A stretch of 5,348 bases of DNA from positions 1 through 5,348 of the forward strand of contig DCIP01000076.1 in the NCBI GenBank assembly GCA_002317115.1, given 5' to 3'. The position numbers and the translations under genes were made by a program. Origin of the DNA: Candidatus Scybalocola fimicaballi. Its GTDB lineage: Bacteria > Bacteroidota > Bacteroidia > Bacteroidales > Paludibacteraceae. Each line of letters starts with the position of its first letter. The first letter of the stretch is position 1. A model generated the notes under the pieces. The model was not told where the DNA came from and ran no database searches. It saw nothing but the letters and a program-made list of their open reading frames with translations. Below, piece by piece: positions 1 to 5,348 of the stretch.

Positions 1-72
1 TATATAAAATTTGCTGATGTAGTAAGCGTTTAATTTTTTTTAACTTTTCATGGCTTATTTATGAACTTACAC

Positions 73-111
73 AAAAAATGGGATGCAGCTCATTTCGAGC
101 ACATCCCATTT
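73..111 (-). terminator. Rho-independent terminator after the PorP/SprF gene
   Basis: A perfect 10-bp inverted repeat (76-85 AAATGGGATG with 102-111 CATCCCATTT) is extended inward by a 4-bp GCTC/GAGC stem (88-91 with 97-100) across a small 2x1 internal loop, closing on a 5-nt loop (92-96). In the minus-strand transcript it begins 26 nt after the stop codon at 138 and ends in a run of six U (73-78). This is a textbook intrinsic terminator for the three-gene unit. The plus-strand side is also T-rich after the stem (114-126), so it might stop transcripts from the left as well. Confidence 0.88.
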
Positions 112-137
112 GCTTTTAATTTAATTCTTGATTTGAA

Positions 138-1031
138 TTAGAAGTGTACGCTCAACAACAACTCATGCGTGTTGGATGGAAGATTGTTGTACTTTCCGAC
201 GTTGAATGTATAAGCGTAGCCGACGCGGAAATTCTTAACCTCAACTCCTAAATCTACAGCAAGCAAGTTTAGATCTCCGAAGTTGCCAAAGTCTGGTTTC
301 CATGTTGCTCCTCCCCAGAACATTTTCTTGATAAACAACATTGCACCGATCTCTCCTTCGTTCACTTGGTGCTGATGGATGTATGAAACCATCGGTGCCA
401 AATCCAGTGTCTCATTAAGTGGCACTAAGCAACGTGCGTATGCATAAATGTGTCGTCCTCTCTGGAATGTTGTTGGCACTGACTTCAAAAGGTGAGTGGC
501 TGACAAACCGATCAGCCAATTCTTTGATGTCAACTCCAGTCCGAAGTTGAAGTCTGGCTTAATCTCTGTTGTCTTGTCCTGCACGTAAGATGAGAAATCA
601 GGCTCCTCATCTCTGATCGTGTTGGCGTATGGATCAAAACTGCTTATGCCAACTCCTGCTGACAATCCCATTGATAGGATATACTTCGGATTCAAGTCGA
701 TGTGGTAGGCGTATACAGCTTGTAAATTAGTCTGGCTGTTGCCTATACCCTGGTTATCGTAGTTGAGCGTTAGTCCGATGCTCGAACGAAGTGGGTCATT
801 ATAATATGCGAAGTTGAGCAATCCTGTTCTTGGTGAGTTGTCTACTCCTGCCCACTGAATACGGCCAAGCACGAAAGCATCGAAACGCTCCATGTTACCT
901 GTTCCGGCAGGGTTGATATTCATTCGTGAAAAAATCTGCTGCGACACCATTAGATCCTGCTGAGCGTATGAGTTGAATCCACTGATCAACGCAAACAGCA
1001 CCGTCAACAATTTTATATATGTTCTTTTCAT
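138..1031 (-). CDS. PorP/SprF family type IX secretion system outer-membrane protein
   Basis: The product is a predicted outer-membrane beta-barrel of about 297 residues in the PorP/SprF family, whose members help secrete or attach T9SS cargo with type B sorting domains. The signal peptide is clear: KRTYIK, a hydrophobic core (LLTVLFALISGF), and NSYA before QQD. The mature N-terminus has the family hallmark: QQDLMVSQQIFSRMNINPAGTG corresponds to the usual 'QDPxFSQYxxNxxxINPAxAG'. Alternating hydrophobic strands follow (LSMGLSAGVGIS, FNFGLELTSKNWLIGLSATHL, FRVGYAYTFNVG). The C-terminus NTHELLLSVHF ends in Phe, as expected for BAM-inserted barrels. I chose the ATG at 1031 because it gives the best signal peptide and sits 4 nt from AAGGA; the adjacent ATG at 1034 and one at 1064 are also in frame, but 1064 would add an unlikely ten-residue n-region extension. 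It is the last gene of the unit and is followed by a terminator. Paralogues are common in the phylum, so I do not assign porP or sprF. Confidence 0.93.
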   Translation of the reverse strand: MKRTYIKLLTVLFALISGFNSYAQQDLMVSQQIFSRMNINPAGTGNMERFDAFVLGRIQWAGVDNSPRTGLLNFAYYNDPLRSSIGLTLNYDNQGIGNSQTNLQAVYAYHIDLNPKYILSMGLSAGVGISSFDPYANTIRDEEPDFSSYVQDKTTEIKPDFNFGLELTSKNWLIGLSATHLLKSVPTTFQRGRHIYAYARCLVPLNETLDLAPMVSYIHQHQVNEGEIGAMLFIKKMFWGGATWKPDFGNFGDLNLLAVDLGVEVKNFRVGYAYTFNVGKYNNLPSNTHELLLSVHF

Positions 1032-1035
1032 CATT

Positions 1036-1040
1036 TCCTT
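1036..1040 (-). promoter_or_regulatory. AAGGA ribosome-binding site deciding the PorP/SprF gene start
   Basis: On the minus strand AAGGA lies 1 nt before the ATG at 1034 and 4 nt before the ATG at 1031, favouring 1031 over 1034 and arguing against the upstream ATG at 1064, which has only an A-rich stretch before it. Shine-Dalgarno use is weak in Bacteroidota, so this is supporting rather than decisive evidence. Confidence 0.45.
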
Positions 1041-1076
1041 AATTATGAATTGCGAATTAAGCATTCTGATTTGTTT

Positions 1077-2510
1077 TTACTCCATTTTCAAAATCTCCAC
1101 GCGACGGTTCTTCTGATGCTGATCCTCTGTCTGTGCATGACGGATTACAGGTCGATCTTCTCCAAGTCCCATCACAAACATTCTTGAACGTGAGATGCCT
1201 CTCTGCGCAAGGATGCTCTCGATCTTCTTGGCACGGCGGATACTTAGCGCGTTGTTGTACTCGCGTGTTCCTCTTTCGTCTGTGTGACCGATGATAAGGA
1301 ATGAGTTACCTGGATAGAAATTGATGAAGTCGACGATACACTGGATATCTTTCTCATACTCTTTGTTGTTCAACACGTCTGTGTCGTAGTCAAAGTAGAA
1401 GATTCGTTTGTCAACTCCAGCGACTACGTGTTTAGACGCCATAACCATAGCCTCTTGGTCGTCCTGGAAAATCTCTGACAATTGTTTTGCGGATACAGGA
1501 TAACCAGTAGAGTCGGAATCATAGGCAAGAGCCTGAAGGATTCTTCCGTTCTCGTTTGGCTCATCCGCATAGTCGTCTTCTTCCTTTACAATTGGTTTCT
1601 CCGGCTCAACCTTCTTCACTGGCTCGTTGATCGCTACCAATGTGTCAGGAACTACAGAAACTACGGGAGCGACAGGAGTGACTGCCTCCAAAGTGTCGGC
1701 AATTGGGGCTGGGGTAGTATCGACCTCAGCCTTTACGATCTCAGGTGTATTTCTTATTACGAAATCCTGCATCAACTCAGGAGCCTGAGTTGTGTTTGTC
1801 TTTGATATATAGACGTTGAATTTTCCGTTGTCGGTTGGTGCAGATGTGTTCTTTCTGTTGGAGCAGAAAGTGATCTGTCCATCTTTACGAATGTATGGGA
1901 AATCCTCGTCTCCATCTGAGTTTACACTCTTGCCAAGCTTTCTTGGCTGAGTGAATGATCCGTTGCTGTTGATGTTAGCTGAGTAGATGTCTCTGCCTTT
2001 TGAATCCTTCATGTTGGCGGAGAAGAAAATCTGCTTGCCATTCTTTGAGATTGTTGGATTGCTTACACGGATTGTGTCTTCTGGTTTGTAGTGCCAGCTC
2101 GCATACACAAGAGCGGAGTGATTGTATTTCTCACGCTTCATGATAGTGCCTGGGATTTCTGCTGGAGCAGTCGACAGAATCTTTCCGTTTTTGATCTTGG
2201 CCACATACATCTTTCCTCCGTTTGTGTAGTAGTACGACTCTTTTCCGTCGAATGCGATTTGTCCTTCTGCCTTTAGAGAAGTCAAATTCTTATCGTAAGT
2301 GTAGTCATACACTTTGCCAAGATTGTCTGTCTTTGCGATGTACAGACTGTCGGAACGCTTGATGACAATTGTTGTGTCGTTGATGCGTGAGACGGCATGG
2401 TACCCGTCCACATTCACGAATTTGTCTATAAAATTACATTCCAAACTCTCCAATGCACTTGCCATGAAACATGGTGCGGAAAGCAGAATGGCTGATATCG
2501 TTTTTTTCAT
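1077..2510 (-). CDS. OmpA-family protein with PD40 propeller repeats (PorE-like periplasmic anchor)
   Basis: This 477-residue exported protein probably sits at the periplasmic face of the outer membrane and binds peptidoglycan. A signal peptide covers residues 1-19 (KK n-region, hydrophobic core, ASA before Leu20). Cys14 follows LSAP, a poor lipobox, so lipidation is doubtful. PD40/WD40-like repeats lie at about 150-220 (NPTISKNGKQIFFSANM; DEDFPYIRKDGQITFCSNR), and 30-145 may hold weaker blades. Residues 250-320 form a Pro/Val/Glu-rich linker. The OmpA-like domain fills 369-477: FYFDYDTDVL, GHTDERGTREYNNALSIRRA, and a closing NRRVEI. Asp411 and Arg426 have the spacing of the diaminopimelate-binding Asp/Arg pair of OmpA/Pal proteins. 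P. gingivalis PorE also joins a propeller to an OmpA domain but is longer and carries TPRs, which I do not see here. The ATG at 2510 is preceded by AAGGA 9 nt upstream. The gene lies between a T9SS cargo gene and a PorP/SprF gene, suggesting that it anchors their machinery to the cell wall. Confidence 0.9.
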   Translation of the reverse strand: MKKTISAILLSAPCFMASALESLECNFIDKFVNVDGYHAVSRINDTTIVIKRSDSLYIAKTDNLGKVYDYTYDKNLTSLKAEGQIAFDGKESYYYTNGGKMYVAKIKNGKILSTAPAEIPGTIMKREKYNHSALVYASWHYKPEDTIRVSNPTISKNGKQIFFSANMKDSKGRDIYSANINSNGSFTQPRKLGKSVNSDGDEDFPYIRKDGQITFCSNRKNTSAPTDNGKFNVYISKTNTTQAPELMQDFVIRNTPEIVKAEVDTTPAPIADTLEAVTPVAPVVSVVPDTLVAINEPVKKVEPEKPIVKEEDDYADEPNENGRILQALAYDSDSTGYPVSAKQLSEIFQDDQEAMVMASKHVVAGVDKRIFYFDYDTDVLNNKEYEKDIQCIVDFINFYPGNSFLIIGHTDERGTREYNNALSIRRAKKIESILAQRGISRSRMFVMGLGEDRPVIRHAQTEDQHQKNRRVEILKME

Positions 2511-2528
2511 TACCGTTTTTCCTTATTC

Positions 2529-5348
2529 TTATTTTCTATACAATTGGATAGTTCCTCTCTTTTCTGATCCGTCCTTCATTGTCAAGACGTAGATGTAGAC
2601 TCCTGCGTCGGCAGTCTCACCCTTGTACTTTCCGTTCCATCCGTTGTCCGACTTGCAGATGACGTCTCCGAAACGGTTGTAGATGACAACTGTGTAGCCT
2701 GGCATGAAATCGTCGTTCGCACCGTTCACCTCGTGAGGAGTGAAGACGGTAGGAATCTCGATCTTGTCTGTGACAGGATTGTCTCCATTGTTGAAGTGTA
2801 GAATTACAATGTTAGTGATGTTGTCGGCTGGAATCTCGACAATGCCGTCAAGATACTGCAACAATTCAAAAGCATCGTTGGCTGCTACCGCACGGAATAG
2901 GTATGTGCCGTCGTGCATGTATGGCACAGCGTCTACAGTGACTGTTGTCTCAGGTGTAAAATCTGCCGCTGTTGTCCAGTTGATACCATCCACACTTGTC
3001 TGGTATGCGTAGTACTGGTATTTGTTCTGCGATGGAGTTACGACCAAGTCGAACACGTAGTCGTCAAGTACCATCTCTGTAGATCCGTCACCAAATGCCA
3101 ATGTGTAATATCTGATACACTGCTCTTCCTCGATGTTGACTGTGATTGTTCCGAACACTCCGCTGTCATCCTTTGACTTGGCTGTCACTTTGACTTGGCC
3201 TGTTAGTCCGATTGTGTTGGCTGTCAAAGTACCGTCGCTCGAAATCTTTGCAATGACATTATTGTCGATTGACCATTCCACATTTTTCTGAGTCGCATTG
3301 CTTGGTGTGATAAGCGCGGAGAATTTTGTTGACTGTCCTGCTGTCAAACAATTCTCACCTCCGTATATGGCGATTGTCTTTACAAGTACCGGACGATCAA
3401 TGTAGATTACAAACTCCTCGTCTTTATTTGTGATCTTATAGTTGCCGCTGATTCCTTCACCATAATAAAGTGTGTAAGTGTAGTCGCCTGGCTCACTCTG
3501 GTACTTGACCTCTCCATCTGCATTTGTGATGCCACTGTTGTGGTGTTGGTTTGCTTTCTTGACGTCGAATTTCAAATTAGGCACTGGAGTATGATCGTCG
3601 CTGTAAAGCACAGTGAACTTCACGTTATACCTGTCTGCGTCAGAAACGATTGTGAATCTTACGTCGTATTCAGTGACATCAAAGTCTCTTACAATATCCA
3701 AGATCTGAATCTGGTAACGTCCTGGAACCAAGTGGTCGCGCACGGTTCCTACAGCGTCTGACATTAGTTTTGAGTGAGAATTACCGTCGTAGTCCAAGTA
3801 AGAGCTTAATGTTCCGTCCTCCTCATATTTGTAAATCTTTGCAAACACACCCTGTACGTTTGATCCCTTAGAGTCCTGGATCTGGATGTCTACGACTCTC
3901 TTCACAGGCACAACAATATAAATAGTTGTGTCGTTTGGTGATGCGTTCAAGTAGAACTTGTGGTACATCTGTCCGTCGAACTCGTAGTCGTCGATATAGT
4001 AGTTCGCAGTGAATGTGTCGACTGGCAACTCGATTGGCTTGTCGAATACGTATGCTCTCTCCATTCCCTCGAAGTCATATTTCAAAGTAGACGAAAGGAA
4101 TGCAAACTGCTGAGTCGAATTATCACGATAGAAGTTGAGAGTAGTCACGTTTGGATAGACAATCTGTCCGTCGTGCAAGAACTTGAAGTAGACGTTGCGC
4201 ATCTGATCTGGCTCTGGAAGATAGAAGTACAAGCTTGTGTCATTCTTCACCGTTACATTCATTGTCTGGTCGATAGCTCCGAAAATGTAATCCTTTGGAG
4301 TCAAAGTGACCTGAATATGTCCATTTTCATCTGTGCGACGTGTTGTCTTATAGTTGTCTGTGTAAGTTACACTATATGAACTGTTTGCTGGAGTTGAGTC
4401 GTGGTGCAACACATAGATGTCAACGTTGACTTTCTCTTCAAAGACAATCTTCAAAGTGTCGGTTGTTTCAAGAGTGTCGGTTGTGAAAGATCCTGAACGG
4501 TAAGTTGTGTTGTATTCCTCAATATAGAAAGAGTAATAGTATTTTCCATCCATTAGAGTCATCGGATCACTATACTTCTTTGTCCCGGTAAGAGAATCCT
4601 CTGTAGGTTTTAGTGTCACGTAAGGAAGATATTTTCCGTTCTCGACTTTTTCAACACTGATTTTTTGAATTGTCTGAGGAAATACCTCCTCTCCTTTGTA
4701 GAAGAATTGGAAATATACATATTTTTCGTCAGATGCGGGTTTTCCGTCAGGAGCGGGTCGTCTGTCTATACAAAACTCAATAGTAGTGTCTTTGTCAACG
4801 TAAACATTTTTTCTTGTCTTTTGAGGAATGATACAATCGTATGTGCCTTTGTTTACGCTGAATGTTGCGTAACCAAATAAGTCAGTTGTTGTAAATGAAC
4901 TGAGTCCTGTTCCTGGAATGGCATATCTACTTGCAAGATTGTAAACTGGTAGTTTTGTGTCGCAGTTTACCACGTGGTACTTTAGAATGTACGTTGTGTC
5001 CTTGACGTTTGGTGTGATGATAGGACTAGGGTCGTCTGCTGGATCATCTTTCTTCTCTGGAATAATAATGTCGACGACGTTGTTCTTCTCTGAACTGTTT
5101 TGAGTCACATAGTAAATGCCTTCAAGTGTACCGTAGTCTCTTGTGTAAACTGAATATTTGTATTCTCCAACAGGACAAGAGATTCTACCGTCAGTTTGCT
5201 GATATTCTACGTATCCGTTGGATTGTGTTGTCCCGTGTGCAAGCACGATACCGTAATCTCTGAATGTTCCGTTCTGCGACTGCTTGACATTTACATCCTT
5301 GGCATATACGCTGATAACCTGTCCTCCCTTGATGAATCGGAATGAAGT
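2529..5348 (-). CDS. Large T9SS-secreted surface protein with type B C-terminal sorting domain (5'-partial; putative adhesin)
   Basis: This is the C-terminal 939 residues of a large cell-surface protein that I infer is exported by the type IX secretion system. The frame has no stop up to the window edge; the GTG at 5246 is an internal Val codon with in-frame repeat-domain sequence (FRFIKGGQVI...) before it, so the true start lies outside. Counting from the edge, domains in order are: repeat A1 (about 2-100), an acidic Asp/Pro linker (about 101-115), B1 (118-196), A2 (209-306), B2 (307-382), A3 (385-484), B3 (485-570), B4 (573-652), a Big_2 Ig-like domain (655-741), a second Ig-like segment containing SVDGINW (about 750-835), and a type B sorting domain (862-939). 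The protein is rich in Tyr, Thr and Asp and poor in Cys, as expected for an extracellular fibre. It ends in TAA 18 nt before the OmpA-family gene, so the two are probably co-transcribed. The adhesin role is inferred from architecture; no catalytic domain is visible. The missing N-terminus could hold a signal peptide and further repeats or an enzyme. Confidence 0.9.
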   Translation of the reverse strand, partial: TSFRFIKGGQVISVYAKDVNVKQSQNGTFRDYGIVLAHGTTQSNGYVEYQQTDGRISCPVGEYKYSVYTRDYGTLEGIYYVTQNSSEKNNVVDIIIPEKKDDPADDPSPIITPNVKDTTYILKYHVVNCDTKLPVYNLASRYAIPGTGLSSFTTTDLFGYATFSVNKGTYDCIIPQKTRKNVYVDKDTTIEFCIDRRPAPDGKPASDEKYVYFQFFYKGEEVFPQTIQKISVEKVENGKYLPYVTLKPTEDSLTGTKKYSDPMTLMDGKYYYSFYIEEYNTTYRSGSFTTDTLETTDTLKIVFEEKVNVDIYVLHHDSTPANSSYSVTYTDNYKTTRRTDENGHIQVTLTPKDYIFGAIDQTMNVTVKNDTSLYFYLPEPDQMRNVYFKFLHDGQIVYPNVTTLNFYRDNSTQQFAFLSSTLKYDFEGMERAYVFDKPIELPVDTFTANYYIDDYEFDGQMYHKFYLNASPNDTTIYIVVPVKRVVDIQIQDSKGSNVQGVFAKIYKYEEDGTLSSYLDYDGNSHSKLMSDAVGTVRDHLVPGRYQIQILDIVRDFDVTEYDVRFTIVSDADRYNVKFTVLYSDDHTPVPNLKFDVKKANQHHNSGITNADGEVKYQSEPGDYTYTLYYGEGISGNYKITNKDEEFVIYIDRPVLVKTIAIYGGENCLTAGQSTKFSALITPSNATQKNVEWSIDNNVIAKISSDGTLTANTIGLTGQVKVTAKSKDDSGVFGTITVNIEEEQCIRYYTLAFGDGSTEMVLDDYVFDLVVTPSQNKYQYYAYQTSVDGINWTTAADFTPETTVTVDAVPYMHDGTYLFRAVAANDAFELLQYLDGIVEIPADNITNIVILHFNNGDNPVTDKIEIPTVFTPHEVNGANDDFMPGYTVVIYNRFGDVICKSDNGWNGKYKGETADAGVYIYVLTMKDGSEKRGTIQLYRK
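2532..2765 (-). other. Type B T9SS C-terminal sorting domain (gliding motility-associated / CHU_C type)
   Basis: The last 78 residues match the 'gliding motility-associated C-terminal' pattern (TIGR04131/CHU_C type): IPTVFTPHEVNGANDDF near the start, then VVIYNRFGDVI, NGWNGKYKG, DAGVYIYVLTMKDG, and a closing RGTIQLYRK. The canonical order is 'P-x-x-F-T-P-N-x-D-G-x-N-D-x-F ... I-x-N-R-x-G ... W-D-G-x-x-x-G ... G-x-Y-x-Y ... G-x-x-x-L-x-R'. In the family this domain targets cargo across the outer membrane through the T9SS and depends on SprF-like partners, one of which is encoded two genes downstream. The usual NGDG core is replaced by HEVNGAND, a small departure that still keeps the N-D-x-F end. 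Confidence 0.92.
3126..3386 (-). other. Big_2 bacterial Ig-like domain within the surface protein
   Basis: Visible residues 655-741 fit the Big_2 pattern: an opening VKTIAI strand, LTAGQSTKFSALITPSNAT, then NVEWSIDN, IAKISSDGTLTA, and closing VKVTAKSKD and ITVNI strands. The order 'x-L-x-x-G-x-x-x-x...V/I-x-P-x-x-A-T...V-x-W-S...I-x-x-DGTLTA' is the family hallmark. Such domains commonly serve as spacers or binding modules in intimin/invasin-type and other bacterial surface proteins. Here it separates the repeat region from the C-terminal secretion signal. Confidence 0.85.
3393..5345 (-). repeat. Alternating A/B beta-sandwich repeat region of the surface protein
   Basis: At least seven diverged protein-level repeats of roughly 75-100 residues are visible, in the order A-B-A-B-A-B-B. 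A-type units open with an FxF...G..V strand (FRFIKGGQVI, FQFFYKGEEVF, FKFLHDGQIVY; visible residues 3, 213, 388). They later carry a Tyr-rich segment with acidic residues before Tyr (PVGEYKYSVYTRDYG, MDGKYYYSFYIEEYN, PVDTFTANYYIDDYE). B-type units carry a T/S-x-x-x-G motif followed by P/K-G-x-Y (TDLFG/KGTY, TDENG/PKDY, SDAVG/PGRY, NADGE/PGDY). The B pattern resembles carboxypeptidase-regulatory-like or CNA-B/SpaA prealbumin-like folds; the A pattern I cannot assign to a named family. The copies are too diverged to show as DNA repeats. Unit boundaries were judged by eye. Confidence 0.6.

Noticed and set aside
1..72. Possible promoter or small gene in the AT-rich left end
   Set aside because: TTTG at 10-13 is not at the correct spacing from TA for the Bacteroidota -7 element (TAnnTTTG), and the only plus-strand ATG (50) meets a stop after four codons. 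I see nothing supportable here.
1032..1064. Alternative start at 1064 giving a 308-residue PorP/SprF protein
   Set aside because: It places ten extra residues including acidic Glu before the KR of a complete signal peptide, and there is no AAGGA-like site ahead of it.
1482..1805. 107-codon plus-strand open frame antisense to the OmpA/PD40 gene
   Set aside because: It is a shadow of the real minus-strand gene; the composition (many Trp, Cys, Arg) is typical of an antisense reading and no family is recognisable.
2314..2592. 92-codon plus-strand open frame spanning the junction of the surface-protein and OmpA/PD40 genes
   Set aside because: It overlaps two strongly supported minus-strand genes and has no coding signature of its own.
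3960..4379. 139-codon plus-strand open frame inside the surface-protein gene
   Set aside because: It is antisense to a gene with well-supported domains, its translation is low-complexity Val/Leu/Cys/Ser without a recognisable domain, and no ribosome-binding or operon context supports it.
1..5348. CRISPR array, tRNA/rRNA, transposase or attachment sites
   Set aside because: No regularly spaced identical repeats, no cloverleaf or rRNA-like segments, no transposase motifs and no terminal inverted repeats were found; coding sequence fills nearly the whole window.

Overview
The window comes from a member of the Bacteroidota, most likely a gliding or adhesin-bearing Bacteroidales or related lineage. 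The evidence is a protein with a type B type IX secretion system (T9SS) C-terminal sorting domain, a PorP/SprF-family outer-membrane protein, and an OmpA-like protein with PD40 propeller repeats. This combination is characteristic of that phylum. I cannot fix the genus from the sequence.

All three genes lie on the minus strand and read right to left. (1) 5348-2529 is the 3' part (939 residues visible) of a very large secreted surface protein. Its reading frame is open to the window edge, so the true start lies outside. It consists of alternating beta-sandwich-like repeats of two kinds, then a bacterial Ig-like (Big_2) domain, another Ig-like segment, and a type B sorting domain. (2) 2510-1077 follows after 18 nt. 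It is an exported protein of 477 residues with PD40 repeats, a Pro/Val/Glu-rich linker and a C-terminal OmpA-like peptidoglycan-binding domain, recalling a shortened PorE. (3) 1031-138 follows after 45 nt and is a PorP/SprF-family beta-barrel. A clear rho-independent terminator hairpin at 73-111 ends the unit. Positions 1-72 are AT-rich, with no gene that I can support.

Read together, the three genes look like one operon encoding a surface adhesin and its own helpers. SprF/PorP-type proteins are known to be needed for secretion or attachment of type B CTD cargo (the sprB-sprF arrangement in Flavobacterium johnsoniae). The OmpA/PD40 protein between them is well placed to tether that outer-membrane machinery to peptidoglycan. 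This functional coupling is inferred from gene order and domain content. The core T9SS motor and translocon genes (porK/L/M/N, sov/sprA) are not in this window.
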